Shown: in pieces, positions 9,067 through 17,701 of the stretch
Layout of the letters: each line of letters begins with the position of its first letter
Numbering within the stretch: the first letter of the stretch is position 1
From: SABY01 sp964523795
GTDB lineage: Bacteria; Bacteroidota; Bacteroidia; Bacteroidales; 4484-276
DNA length: 64,000 nt
Reading direction: 5' to 3'
Assembly (NCBI GenBank): GCA_964523795.1
Contig: CAZGAO010000006.1
Span: forward strand, 39,041 to 103,040
Notes under the pieces: model-generated
The model's database searches: none
Told to the model about the DNA's origin: nothing
The model's input: only the letters and a program-made list of their open reading frames with translations
Position numbers and translations under genes: made by a program

Positions 9067-11091
9067 TTACACTGTTTCGCATTCGCCATCCTGTGTTTTA
9101 AACAGGGCAGTATGTTGGCGCATTTTATCCTGTGAGGCGAGGAAAAATAGGATGTCGTTTTCCTGAAGGACAAAATGGGGTGGGGGATTTGAAAACGATT
9201 GATTGCCTCTGCTTATGGCGAGGAGGTTAATTTTGTGTTTTTGTTCGAATGCCACTTGCGCAAGCGTTTTCCCTTCGATGGCTGCCTTGCCACACACGTG
9301 CATCGAGCTGATGGTGATCTCGGGAACATTTACGGCTAACTTTCCGTAAGTGTCATCTTTGAGCGAAAGACTTCTAAACATTTCGTAGCCATCGGAGCGC
9401 ACCTGAGCCACCAGTTTTTCGATTTCCGCGTGAGGAACCAAATATTTGGCCAGTACACGGGTAAATATCTCCACCGAGGTTTCAAACTCCTCAGGTATCA
9501 CCTCATCGGCACCCAGCTTAAAAAGATCCTGTAAATCGGTTACAAAACGGGAGCGTATAATAATGTGTAAGTTTGGATTCATCTGACGAGCGACCTGAGT
9601 GATACGCCTTACATCGGCACTACCCGGCAGAGTAACCACCAGCACCATGGCATCGATGACGGAGGCATGATCCAAAACCGCTTGCTGGGTGGCATCGCCA
9701 AAAAATATGGGGATTCCCTTTTTCTTCTCCTGGCGCACGGTTTCGGCATTCAAATCGATGATTTCGTAAGGAATACTGGCAAACCTGGCCGCCCGTGCAA
9801 CGTTTCGGCCATTAATACCATAACCGATAATAATAAGGTGATCTTTGATGCCAGCAACATAATCGGCTTCGCCAAGTCCTGGCCTAAGCCCTGCTTTCAT
9901 GCGTGTTGGCAAGGGGAGGCGCAAGAGTAGGTCGGCAAGGCGCGGTGCTGCCGACATAATAAAAGGTGTGGCCGCCATGGTAAGCACCGACACATCCAGA
10001 AAAAGTTGGTAATTATTATCAGAAATCAGCCCCATCTCCTGACCCTTGCGCGAGAGGATGAAAGAAAACTCGCCCACCTGTGCCAGCGTAAAACCTACCA
10101 GCAAAGAGGTGCGCAGCGGATAACCCAAAGCCAGGGCTGCACCGGTGGCCACCAATGATTTTACAAGGATAACGCCCAGGGTGATTGCTAAAATTAAAAA
10201 GGGCTTACTCAACAAATATTCCACATCCAGCAACATGCCTATCGAAACGAAAAAGAAACTGGTAAAGACCTCAAGAAAGGGAACCACATTGCCAAAGGCC
10301 TGCTGGCTGTAGTCGGATTCGGAAACAATAAGACCGGCAAGGAAGGCTCCCAATGCCAGCGATAGCCCGGCCATGTACGTTGAATAGGCCACCGCAAGGG
10401 CAATAACAATGATGGTTAAAAGAAAAAGCTCGCGACTCTTCGTTTTGGCCACCAGGTAAAGCAACTTAGGCACCACATACTTTGCACCGATAAAAACCAT
10501 TAATATTACAGCCAGGACTTTCACCACGATTTCCCAAATTGGGGATTGCTGCCCCGACATCCCAGCCAGAAAAGGTAACACAAGCATCATTGGAACAATT
10601 ACAATGTCCTGAAATATCAGTACTCCCAGGATCGTCTTTCCATGCGGGCTGATAAATTCGCCACGCTCCTGCAAAAGTTTTAGAACAATAGCAGTACTAC
10701 TTAGCGCAATAAGAAAACCCATAAAAATACTTTCGGGGAGCGTGTTGCTGTCGTGGGCACCAAAAAAATTAGCGCGGGTAAAGAGTGCAAAAAGCAAAAT
10801 GGTAACAAATACCTGCAAGCCACCTCCTATTAATAAGGTGTTGCGTATCTTAACCAGGTTCTTCAACGAAAACTCGATGCCGATGGTAAAAAGCAAAAGA
10901 ATTACGCCCACTTCGGCCAGGATTTCGATTTCGTGTACACCACTAATTAATGCAAAGCCATTGGGCCCGGCTAAAACTCCGGTAATTAAATAACCGATAA
11001 CGGGCGGAATTTTAAGTCGTTGGCAGGTAAATACAACTACTACGGCGATGCCGAATATGATGGTGATGTCTTTTAAGATCAATAAATCCAT
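9067..11091 (-). CDS. CPA2-family cation:proton antiporter with TrkA-N and TrkA-C domains (KefB-like)
   Basis: A 674-residue inner-membrane transporter. Residues about 1-385 form the 12-13 helix Na+/H+ exchanger fold (GYLITGVLAGPNG near 33, SLALGAFLAGLIVSES near 245). An RCK/TrkA-N domain follows (about 410-530) with the Rossmann motif IIIGYGINGRNVA, then a TrkA-C domain (about 580-665) ending in a beta-rich ligand-binding half. This three-part plan matches KefB/YbaL and predicts K+/H+ or Na+/H+ exchange gated by nucleotide. The gene is single, divergent from dnaA across 500 nt, and convergent with the SNF2-like gene. Ion specificity cannot be told from sequence. Confidence 0.9.
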   Translation of the reverse strand: MDLLILKDITIIFGIAVVVVFTCQRLKIPPVIGYLITGVLAGPNGFALISGVHEIEILAEVGVILLLFTIGIEFSLKNLVKIRNTLLIGGGLQVFVTILLFALFTRANFFGAHDSNTLPESIFMGFLIALSSTAIVLKLLQERGEFISPHGKTILGVLIFQDIVIVPMMLVLPFLAGMSGQQSPIWEIVVKVLAVILMVFIGAKYVVPKLLYLVAKTKSRELFLLTIIVIALAVAYSTYMAGLSLALGAFLAGLIVSESDYSQQAFGNVVPFLEVFTSFFFVSIGMLLDVEYLLSKPFLILAITLGVILVKSLVATGAALALGYPLRTSLLVGFTLAQVGEFSFILSRKGQEMGLISDNNYQLFLDVSVLTMAATPFIMSAAPRLADLLLRLPLPTRMKAGLRPGLGEADYVAGIKDHLIIIGYGINGRNVARAARFASIPYEIIDLNAETVRQEKKKGIPIFFGDATQQAVLDHASVIDAMVLVVTLPGSADVRRITQVARQMNPNLHIIIRSRFVTDLQDLFKLGADEVIPEEFETSVEIFTRVLAKYLVPHAEIEKLVAQVRSDGYEMFRSLSLKDDTYGKLAVNVPEITISSMHVCGKAAIEGKTLAQVAFEQKHKINLLAISRGNQSFSNPPPHFVLQENDILFFLASQDKMRQHTALFKTQDGECETV

Positions 11092-11591
11092 AAGCTTTAG
11101 TTTAGCATGTAAAACTACACTTTATATAGTTTATGGAATATTTGGTATCAAAAAACCCTTAAACAGTTCAGCCTAAGATGTAAAAGCAAAATTAAGTTTT
11201 TTTATAAAAAAGCATGGTGTGCAATCCAAGGAATTACTATTTTTAGCCGGTTTCGCATATACCAAATTGCTTGAAATCGGGCACGTAAATTCCGAAATTC
11301 ATCAGCCCAAGGCAACGGGAAAATGAATCGCAAAAGCATACATATTTGCATATTTTAGAGAAAAAACTAAGCAGTTCAATTTAAATCATTTGATATTCAA
11401 ATCTGTTTTTTCAACATGCTATTCAATACTATAATTTTGCTCAAATACAAGATGAAAAAAATATTTTTATCATTTTTTTTTGAACCACCTTTGTAAAGAT
11501 TTTCCGGGAGAATTTTTGAGGCTTACAAGGCACTCCTCTGCATCCTTTTTATATATTATATTTTATAACGAACTGATAAATAGTTACTACT
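11092..11591. other. 500-nt AT-rich region upstream of dnaA
   Basis: The gap between the divergent antiporter and dnaA genes is AT-rich, especially 11440-11590. I see no clustered DnaA boxes (TTATCCACA or close variants) on either strand, so an origin here is not supported. TAATTTTG at 11432-11439 matches a -7 element and may start the dnaA transcript, leaving a leader of about 150 nt; no convincing -33 box is visible. Confidence 0.4.
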
Positions 11592-13040
11592 GTGGCTTTA
11601 CAAAACAATGAAATTGCAAATAAAGTTTGGGGAAACTGCCTAAAAATCATTAAGGATAACATTAATGGTCAGAGTTTTAACACATGGTTTGAGCCTATCA
11701 AGCCTATCAAACTCAGCGATGATGTTTTGACTATTCAGGTACCCAGCCAGTTTTTTTACGAATGGCTCGAGGAGCACTACATCAGTTTGCTCCGGCGTAC
11801 CATCAAAAAGGAACTGGGTGTAAAGGGGCGGCTTGAATACAGTATCGTAATGGATACTTCTGCTAATCGGCAAAATGGCCCCCTGTCGGTGATAGTCCCC
11901 ACTTCCAACCGTTCATCTACGGCTAATCCGGCTGTAAATATGCCTTTCAATATCAAAGGCTCGCCCAAAGAAATACCCGATCCCTTTGTAATTCCCGGCA
12001 TCCAAAAAGTAAAAGTTAATTCGCAACTGGTCGATCGCTATACTTTCGACAACTTTATCGAAGGCGACTGCAACCGATTGGCACGATCGGCAGGCTTGGC
12101 AATAGCCAAAAATCCGGGCAAGACGGCCTTCAATCCGCTGTTTTTGTACAGCCGTGTGGGTTTGGGAAAATCACATCTTGCCCATGCCATCGGCCTGGAG
12201 GTAAAAGACAAATTTCCGGATAAGACGGTGCTCTACGTTACCGCCGACCAGTTTTATTCGCAGTACATCGAATCAGTGCGCTACAATAACCAAAACGATT
12301 TCACCAACTTTTATCAGCTCATCGATGTCCTTATTATCGATGATATTCATTTCCTTTCGGGAAAGGCCAAAACACAAGATGTGTTCTTTCATATCTTCAA
12401 CCAGTTGCACCAACACTCGAAGCAACTGGTCATCACTTCGGACAAGCCGCCGGTAGAAATCGAAGGTATGGAGGCACGGCTGCTTTCGCGCTTTAAGTGG
12501 GGACTTACTGCCGACTTGCAAAGCCCCGACCTGGATACCCGCATCACCATCCTTAAAAAACGCTTGTACAACGATGGCATTACCATGCCCGACAACGTTA
12601 TCGAATACCTGGCCTACAGCATCACCTCCAATATTCGTGAACTGGAAGGAGCCATGATTTCGGTGCTTGCCCAGGCCTCACTTAACAAAAAAGAGATTAC
12701 CCTGGAACTGACCAAGCAAATCGTTGATAATTTTATTAAAAATTCAAACAAGGAAATATCAATCGATTACATCCAAAAAATAGTATCCGATTATTTTGGC
12801 CTGTCCCTCGACCAGATGAATTCGAAAACCCGCAAACGCAATATCGTACAGGCACGACAGCTCTCGATGTATTTCTCGAAAGAACATACCAAGGCTTCGC
12901 TTACGCAAATAGGGCTGCAATGTGGAAATAAAGACCATGCTACGGTATTGCACGCATGCAAAACCGTTAAAAACCTGCGCGACACCGACAAGGCATTTCG
13001 GGTTTACATGGAAGACATCTTTAAGAAAATCAACCTTTAG
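11592..13040 (+). CDS. dnaA: Chromosomal replication initiator DnaA
   Basis: Binds DnaA boxes and ATP, opens the origin and recruits DnaB. The protein has 482 residues. Domain I is at about 1-90 (VWGNCLKIIKDNINGQSFNTWF). A linker holds 95-135. The AAA+ core is at about 145-370, with TFDNFIEGDCNRLA, an altered Walker A VGLGKSHLAHAIG (LYSRVGLGKSH where most members have GxxGLGKTH), Walker B VLIIDDIHFL and sensor LLSRFKWGL. The domain IV helix-turn-helix is at about 385-480 (RNIVQARQLSMYFSKE and GNKDHATVLHACKTV). Translation starts at GTG 11592; no in-frame ATG gives a full domain I. GKS instead of GKT is chemically equivalent. Confidence 0.97.
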   Translation: MALQNNEIANKVWGNCLKIIKDNINGQSFNTWFEPIKPIKLSDDVLTIQVPSQFFYEWLEEHYISLLRRTIKKELGVKGRLEYSIVMDTSANRQNGPLSVIVPTSNRSSTANPAVNMPFNIKGSPKEIPDPFVIPGIQKVKVNSQLVDRYTFDNFIEGDCNRLARSAGLAIAKNPGKTAFNPLFLYSRVGLGKSHLAHAIGLEVKDKFPDKTVLYVTADQFYSQYIESVRYNNQNDFTNFYQLIDVLIIDDIHFLSGKAKTQDVFFHIFNQLHQHSKQLVITSDKPPVEIEGMEARLLSRFKWGLTADLQSPDLDTRITILKKRLYNDGITMPDNVIEYLAYSITSNIRELEGAMISVLAQASLNKKEITLELTKQIVDNFIKNSNKEISIDYIQKIVSDYFGLSLDQMNSKTRKRNIVQARQLSMYFSKEHTKASLTQIGLQCGNKDHATVLHACKTVKNLRDTDKAFRVYMEDIFKKINL

Positions 13041-13081
13041 CCTTCAGCCCTGTCATCGGCTAAATCCACAATCCTGTATTT

Positions 13082-13543
13082 ATGAAAAAAGTTTTGATGG
13101 TCTGCCTCGGAAATATATGCCGCTCACCCCTGGCTGAAGGCATTCTTAAAGATAAAATCTGTAAAAACGATATTGATGCCAAAGTTGATTCGGCCGGTAC
13201 CGCAGCGTATCATGTGGGCGAAGGTGCAGACAAACGATCGGTGATGGTTGCAAAGAAAAACGGGGTGGATATTTCGCAACACAGCGCACGAAAATTTACC
13301 ACCGGGGATTTTAAAACCTACGACCTGATTTATGCCATGGATAGCGAAAACTACCAAAACATAATGGCGATGGCTCGCACCGAAGATGAAAAAGCAAAGG
13401 TGAAGCTGTTGATGAATGAGGCATTACCCAACGAAAACATCAGTGTACCCGACCCATATTATGGCGGCGATCGGGGTTTTGAAAACGTGTATCAAATGAT
13501 CGACAAGGCCTGCGACCGTATTATCGAAGAACGATTAAAATAA
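13082..13543 (+). CDS. Low-molecular-weight protein-tyrosine phosphatase
   Basis: A 153-residue cytoplasmic enzyme that removes phosphate from protein tyrosines through a cysteinyl-phosphate intermediate. The P-loop C-x5-R-S is seen as VCLGNICRSPLAEG (Cys9, Arg15) and the general acid Asp as VPDPYYGG near residue 123, so all catalytic residues are present. Length is standard for the family. It follows dnaA by 41 nt and precedes the PLP enzyme by 12 nt, so a dnaA-phosphatase-dehydratase-methyltransferase transcript is likely. No partner tyrosine kinase is encoded in this window. Confidence 0.93.
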   Translation: MKKVLMVCLGNICRSPLAEGILKDKICKNDIDAKVDSAGTAAYHVGEGADKRSVMVAKKNGVDISQHSARKFTTGDFKTYDLIYAMDSENYQNIMAMARTEDEKAKVKLLMNEALPNENISVPDPYYGGDRGFENVYQMIDKACDRIIEERLK

Positions 13544-13555
13544 AGCAAAAAGCCC

Positions 13556-14515
13556 ATGATGAGCGCACCCAACATACAAGATATCATGCAGGCAGCCAAA
13601 ACCATTGGCAAATATGTACACCGAACGCCTGTGCTCAGCTCCGAAAATATAAACCAAGCCTTTGGCTGCCAATTATTTTTCAAATGCGAAAACTTACAAA
13701 AAGCCGGAGCTTTTAAATCGCGTGGTGCAGTAAATGCGGTTTTCTCGCTAATCGAAGATGAGTTGGCACGCGGCGTTGCCACGCATTCATCAGGAAACCA
13801 CGCCGCAGCCCTGGCTCGTGCGGCTAAGCTCAGAGGCACGAGTGCACACATCGTGATGCCCGACAACTCATCGGCAGTAAAAGTGGCTGCAGTAAAACAT
13901 TACGGCGGAATTATTACCTTTTGTACGGCTACCCTGGCCAGCCGCGAAGCCACACTAAAAAAAGTTATTGATCAAACCAAAGCTATCGAAATTCACCCCT
14001 ACAACAACCTGCTTATCATTGCCGGACAAGCCACGGCCGCCAAAGAACTGATCGAAGATCATCCTGCGTTGGATGTGATAATGGCACCGGTGGGTGGTGG
14101 CGGCCTGCTGAGCGGAACGGCTTTATCATGCTTTTTCTTTTCGCCCGTAACAAAGGTAATTGCTGCCGAACCCGAGCAAGCCGATGATGCCTTCCAATCG
14201 TTTTATCAAAACAAATTTATTCCCTCGATAAATCCTAACACCCTGGCCGATGGACTGCGCACCTCCCTGGGCAGCATCACCTACCCCATTATTAAAAATC
14301 ATGTAGATGCCATAGTAACCGTTTCGGAAAAAGCGATAGTGGAAGCCATGAAATTGGTGTGGGAGCGGATGAAAATAATTATCGAGCCTTCGTCAGCAGT
14401 TCCTTTAGCCGCAATTATGGAAAATAAATTTGCACATCAAAACAAGAAAATCGGCATCATCATTTCGGGCGGAAATGTTGATCTCGATCATTTACCCTGG
14501 ATAAAATCATGTTAG
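13556..14515 (+). CDS. PLP-dependent threonine dehydratase / serine racemase-like enzyme
   Basis: A 319-residue fold-type II PLP enzyme. The Schiff-base lysine lies in GAFKSRGA (near residue 52). The phosphate-binding glycine loop is APVGGGGLLSGTA (near 180), SSGNHAAALA is near 80, and the C-terminal IIISGGNVDLD binds the pyridine ring. It lacks the regulatory ACT-like domain of biosynthetic IlvA. It should therefore act as a catabolic threonine/serine dehydratase, a serine racemase or a threo-3-hydroxyaspartate ammonia-lyase; these cannot be separated by eye. Two in-frame ATGs occur (13556, 13559). Its stop overlaps the start of the next gene by 7 nt, which indicates translational coupling. 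Confidence 0.85.
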   Translation: MMSAPNIQDIMQAAKTIGKYVHRTPVLSSENINQAFGCQLFFKCENLQKAGAFKSRGAVNAVFSLIEDELARGVATHSSGNHAAALARAAKLRGTSAHIVMPDNSSAVKVAAVKHYGGIITFCTATLASREATLKKVIDQTKAIEIHPYNNLLIIAGQATAAKELIEDHPALDVIMAPVGGGGLLSGTALSCFFFSPVTKVIAAEPEQADDAFQSFYQNKFIPSINPNTLADGLRTSLGSITYPIIKNHVDAIVTVSEKAIVEAMKLVWERMKIIIEPSSAVPLAAIMENKFAHQNKKIGIIISGGNVDLDHLPWIKSC

Positions 14516-15216
14516 AAAACGCGCTATATCTTATCCCCGTTACCCTGGGCGATACTCCACCGGAGATGGTCTTACCAGCCAGTGTATTTGAGATCATCAA
14601 TCAACTGGATGCCTTTATCGTGGAAAACCTACGCAGTGCCCGAAGGTTTTTGCGCAAGGCGGGATTTGATAAAGATTTTGACACGGTAGAATTTAAAGTT
14701 TTGAATAAGCACACCGATGCCGAAACAGCCGCAGGCTTTATTTCTACGATTGAAGCGGGCAATCCGCTTGGACTTTTATCGGAGGCCGGCGTGCCCTGCA
14801 TTGCCGATCCGGGTGGCGAAATCGTAAGGCAATGCCACAGCAGGAATTTAAAGGTGATTCCGCTTACCGGCCCCTCATCGATAATCCTGAGCCTGATGGG
14901 ATCCGGGTTTAACGGACAAAACTTTGCCTTCCATGGCTACCTGCCCATCGACAAATCGCAACTAAAAAACAAACTTAAAGTGCTGGAAGGGGATATTTTT
15001 AAAAAAGATCAAACCCAAATATTTATCGAAACGCCCTATCGAAACGATAAGATGCTCGCATTTATCCTTAGCAATTGCAGCCCTGCCACAGCCTTGTGTA
15101 TTGCGGCCAGCCTTACCACTAGCGATGAATATATAAAAACAATGAGCATCGCCCAATGGAAAAAGCAAAAACCCGAACTGAATAAAAAACCGGCAGTTTT
15201 TCTTTTGTACAAATAA
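14509..15216 (+). CDS. RsmI-like SAM-dependent methyltransferase (tetrapyrrole methylase fold)
   Basis: The 235-residue protein belongs to the tetrapyrrole/corrin methylase superfamily and resembles the RsmI 2'-O-ribose 16S rRNA methyltransferases. The N-terminal LYLIPVTLGD takes the place of the usual substrate loop. SEAGVPCIADPGGEIV (about 85-100) and PLTGPSSIILSLMGSGFNGQ (about 120-140) are the SAM-binding core motifs. Compared with canonical RsmI (about 280 residues) it is shorter and lacks the C-terminal extension, like the Bacteroidota-specific short branch. The rRNA target is thus inferred, not shown. It overlaps the preceding PLP gene. Confidence 0.8.
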   Translation: MLENALYLIPVTLGDTPPEMVLPASVFEIINQLDAFIVENLRSARRFLRKAGFDKDFDTVEFKVLNKHTDAETAAGFISTIEAGNPLGLLSEAGVPCIADPGGEIVRQCHSRNLKVIPLTGPSSIILSLMGSGFNGQNFAFHGYLPIDKSQLKNKLKVLEGDIFKKDQTQIFIETPYRNDKMLAFILSNCSPATALCIAASLTTSDEYIKTMSIAQWKKQKPELNKKPAVFLLYK

Positions 15217-15247
15217 AAAGCCCCGAAAGCATTTCTGCTATCGGGGC
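15211..15247 (-). terminator. Factor-independent terminator reading leftward
   Basis: GCCCCGA (15220-15226) pairs with TCGGGGC (15241-15247) around a 14-nt loop. Read on the - strand the stem is followed by TTTTTATTT (15211-15219), a good T tract. It would stop leftward transcripts from the phosphorelay cluster; on the + strand it lacks a T tract. Confidence 0.6.
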
Positions 15248-15657
15248 ATGAAGGAGGATTACATGTAGTGAATGAATCACTATTTATTATTAACGCATTT
15301 TGATACTTGTTTTGTTCAATGCGATGCTTAATTTGTCAAGATTTAGAAAAGAACGTAAATTGAATTCCACAATTAACAAAGATCATTCCAAAAGCATAAA
15401 TAAAAATTTTCGACCTAAAAAATGGAAACCTGCCCTTTCGGGCAGGTTTTCCACACCTAACGTCTATGAAAAAAGATACCAAATTATGAGTGAAAAGGTA
15501 TCCCAAATTAAAAATGGAAGTTTACAAATTGGTTCCATTTATAAAAACACTGCAAAAATACTACCAATTATTTAAATATCATGTCAGATTAAATAACACG
15601 AACTTACATGCCCCTAACAAATATTTACAAAATCAGATAGGTAGATATTATAGATGG
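15217..15657. other. 441-nt gap between convergent genes; no coding region supported
   Basis: Separates the methyltransferase gene (+) from the response regulator gene (-). It holds two strong hairpins (listed separately) and otherwise AT-rich sequence. A 91-codon frame at 15300-15575 reads through a hairpin, has no recognisable protein features and is rejected. Confidence 0.5.
15426..15450. terminator. Bidirectional hairpin terminator
   Basis: AAACCTGCCC (15426-15435) and GGGCAGGTTT (15440-15449) form a perfect 10-bp stem with a 4-nt loop, followed by TT on the + strand and, after CC, a T run on the - strand. It lies midway between two convergent genes and can serve both. Confidence 0.65.
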
Positions 15658-16524
15658 TTAATACTCGTAATTGGCCAGAAAATCAGTGATATCCTGATCC
15701 TTTATCAGGTCGAGTTTTTGGCGCAAACGCGACTTGCGGGTGTAAACAGCCTCAGGCGAAGTTTCGAGGAATTCGGCAATTTCCACATTCAGGAAACGCT
15801 GCTTGAGGTAGGAGCACAGGCGCAAATCGTCGAAGGTGAGCTTGGGATAATTTTGCTTGAGCGAACGATGAAACTCCTGATTGCTTTTATCGATAAATAA
15901 ATTAGAGATCATTTCTTTGATATGCCTTATCTCCATTCGAGCCACCGGGCTTTTGTCCTGGATAAGTTTATCCATCTGGCTTCGAAGCTCATAAAAAAGG
16001 GTAACATTTTCCAGTTCGGCCTTGCGCGATTCGAGTTGTTTTTTCAAATTCGCGGTTTCTTCGCCCTCCTGATTTATCTGTCCTTCGCTCAATTTTATCT
16101 CTATCCGTTTTTTTTCTTCTAGTTTTTCGCGAATATCCACATGAGTTTTTACCCGTGCCAGGAGCTCTTCGGTTTGAAATGGCTTGGTAACATAATCTAC
16201 CGCACCCAGCTCGAATCCCTTAACCACGTTTTCGGTTTCGGAGCGTGCCGTTACAAAAATTACCGGGATATCTTTGGTATTCTCACCTTCTTTAAGAATT
16301 TTGCAAACTTCAAAGCCGTCCATTTCTGGCATCATCACATCGAGCAGGATGAGATCGAAATCGATCGATTGAACTTTTTCGAGTGCTACCGGGCCACTTT
16401 TTGCAAAAGTGATGTTGTAGTCTTTGGTTTGCAGAATATTAGCTGCCAATTCGATATTCTTAGGAACATCGTCAACGATTAAAATTTTCTTCTTACTTGC
16501 TTGTGTATCCATATTGTTTTGCAT
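15658..16524 (-). CDS. Response regulator: REC domain, coiled coil, LuxR-like HTH
   Basis: Start chosen at ATG 16524 (MQNNMDTQASKKKILIVDD); ATG 16512 is an alternative. The frame is open further upstream, but that would overlap the neighbouring kinase by over 100 nt. The receiver domain (about 12-130) has VDD, LLDVMMPEMDG with the phospho-acceptor Asp, FVTARS and YVTKPF. A coiled coil (about 135-190) follows. The C-terminal part (about 225-288) has LTFDDLRLCSYLKQRFLNVE then IAEFLETSPEAVYTRKSRLR, a LuxR-like helix-turn-helix of the kind found at the end of Bacteroidota TPR regulators. It should be the DNA-binding output of the adjacent kinases. It overlaps the upstream gene by about 30 nt, so the two are co-translated. 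Confidence 0.88.
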   Translation of the reverse strand: MQNNMDTQASKKKILIVDDVPKNIELAANILQTKDYNITFAKSGPVALEKVQSIDFDLILLDVMMPEMDGFEVCKILKEGENTKDIPVIFVTARSETENVVKGFELGAVDYVTKPFQTEELLARVKTHVDIREKLEEKKRIEIKLSEGQINQEGEETANLKKQLESRKAELENVTLFYELRSQMDKLIQDKSPVARMEIRHIKEMISNLFIDKSNQEFHRSLKQNYPKLTFDDLRLCSYLKQRFLNVEIAEFLETSPEAVYTRKSRLRQKLDLIKDQDITDFLANYEY

Positions 16525-17635
16525 ATTTGGGTAGTGTAAAATAAAATGTGCTGCCTTTTCCTTCAGCACTTTCGAGCCATATTTTGCCTCCGTGTTTTTC
16601 AACAAATTCTTTTGATATAATTAGCCCAAGCCCAACGCCCTTTTCGCCATTTGTTCCCCATTTGGGACTATTTTTCCTATTTGCCGAAAAGAGGCTATTT
16701 GCACTTTGCTCATCCATGCCAACGCCATTATCACACACCGCGAGCTGCATAAATAGCGGATCGGAATCGTTAAGGCAAATGCTTACGCTACCCTGGGGCT
16801 GCGTAAATTTTATTGCATTGGAAACCAGGTTTCGCAAAATGGTCTTAATTGCATTTTTATCGCCATAAACGCGGTTTTCGCCGGATAGATTGTTTATCAG
16901 GGTGATATTTTTGTTTTTTGCAACGCCCTCCAACAGGCTATGGGTTTCCGTTACAATTTGATTCAAGTCCAAGGTTTTAGGATTATAAACCATTTTTCCC
17001 CGCTGATTGCGTGCCCAATACAAAAGATTTTCGAGCAGGTTAAAAGCATTGCCCACAGCATTCCAGGTAGCTTTGATAAATTTCTCCATGGCCTGCTTAT
17101 CCATTTCCACCTCTTTGTTAACTATCAGTTCGAGCGATTCTTTGATGTTGCCTAGCGGGCCTAACAAATCGTGGCTGATAATAGAAAACATTTTATCCTT
17201 TGTATTACTGGATTCGCGCAGTTGCTTATTGGCCACCTCGAAGGCTTCGAGTGAACGCTTTAGGCGCACATGGGTTTGTACCCGCGAAAGCAACTCCATA
17301 GCATTAAAGGGTTTGGTAAGGTAATCAGCTCCTCCCAACTCGAAGGCATGAACCACATCCTCCGCCTCCGTTTTGGCTGTTAAAAAAATAATAGGAATAT
17401 GGCTGGTATTGGGATTTTTCTTTAATATTTCGCAAACCTCGTAGCCATCCATCCCGGGCATCATAATATCAAGCAAAATCAAATCAAAGTCGATTTGGGA
17501 AGCTTTTTGAATGGCCTCGACACCGGATTTTGAAAATGAAATGTTGTAATTATGCGTATGCAGAATTTTGGCTGCCACCCGAACATTGATCGGATTATCA
17601 TCAACAAGGAGTATTTTGGGTTTGGCTTGTACCAT
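16493..17635 (-). CDS. REC-histidine kinase fusion (receiver first, kinase second)
   Basis: A 380-residue soluble protein with no membrane segment. The N-terminal receiver (about 5-120) has LLVDDNPINVRV, LLDIMMPGMDGYEV with the phospho-acceptor Asp near 56, FLTAKT and YLTKPF. The HisKA H-box is SIISHDLLGPLGNI (about 150-165). The HATPase has LVSNAIKFT, VCDNGVGMD and GVGLGLIISKEFVEKHGG (about 265-375). The order REC-HisKA-HATPase suggests a relay component that receives phosphate from another kinase and passes or removes it. ATG 17635 is used; the codon before it is TTG. It lies 66 nt after the large multi-PAS kinase and overlaps the response regulator gene. Confidence 0.9.
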   Translation of the reverse strand: MVQAKPKILLVDDNPINVRVAAKILHTHNYNISFSKSGVEAIQKASQIDFDLILLDIMMPGMDGYEVCEILKKNPNTSHIPIIFLTAKTEAEDVVHAFELGGADYLTKPFNAMELLSRVQTHVRLKRSLEAFEVANKQLRESSNTKDKMFSIISHDLLGPLGNIKESLELIVNKEVEMDKQAMEKFIKATWNAVGNAFNLLENLLYWARNQRGKMVYNPKTLDLNQIVTETHSLLEGVAKNKNITLINNLSGENRVYGDKNAIKTILRNLVSNAIKFTQPQGSVSICLNDSDPLFMQLAVCDNGVGMDEQSANSLFSANRKNSPKWGTNGEKGVGLGLIISKEFVEKHGGKIWLESAEGKGSTFYFTLPKYAKQYGYTSK

Positions 17636-17701
17636 CAAAAAGTGCTTACAAAATATAACTTTTCAAAAGTAGCAAATCATTATTAATAAGCAAGATTCTT
17701 T

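Noticed and set aside
11092..11591. Possible replication origin next to dnaA
   Set aside because: No cluster of DnaA boxes on either strand; AT richness alone is not enough.
15300..15575. 91-codon open frame on the + strand
   Set aside because: It reads through a perfect terminator hairpin, has no start signal or protein-like composition and lies between convergent genes.
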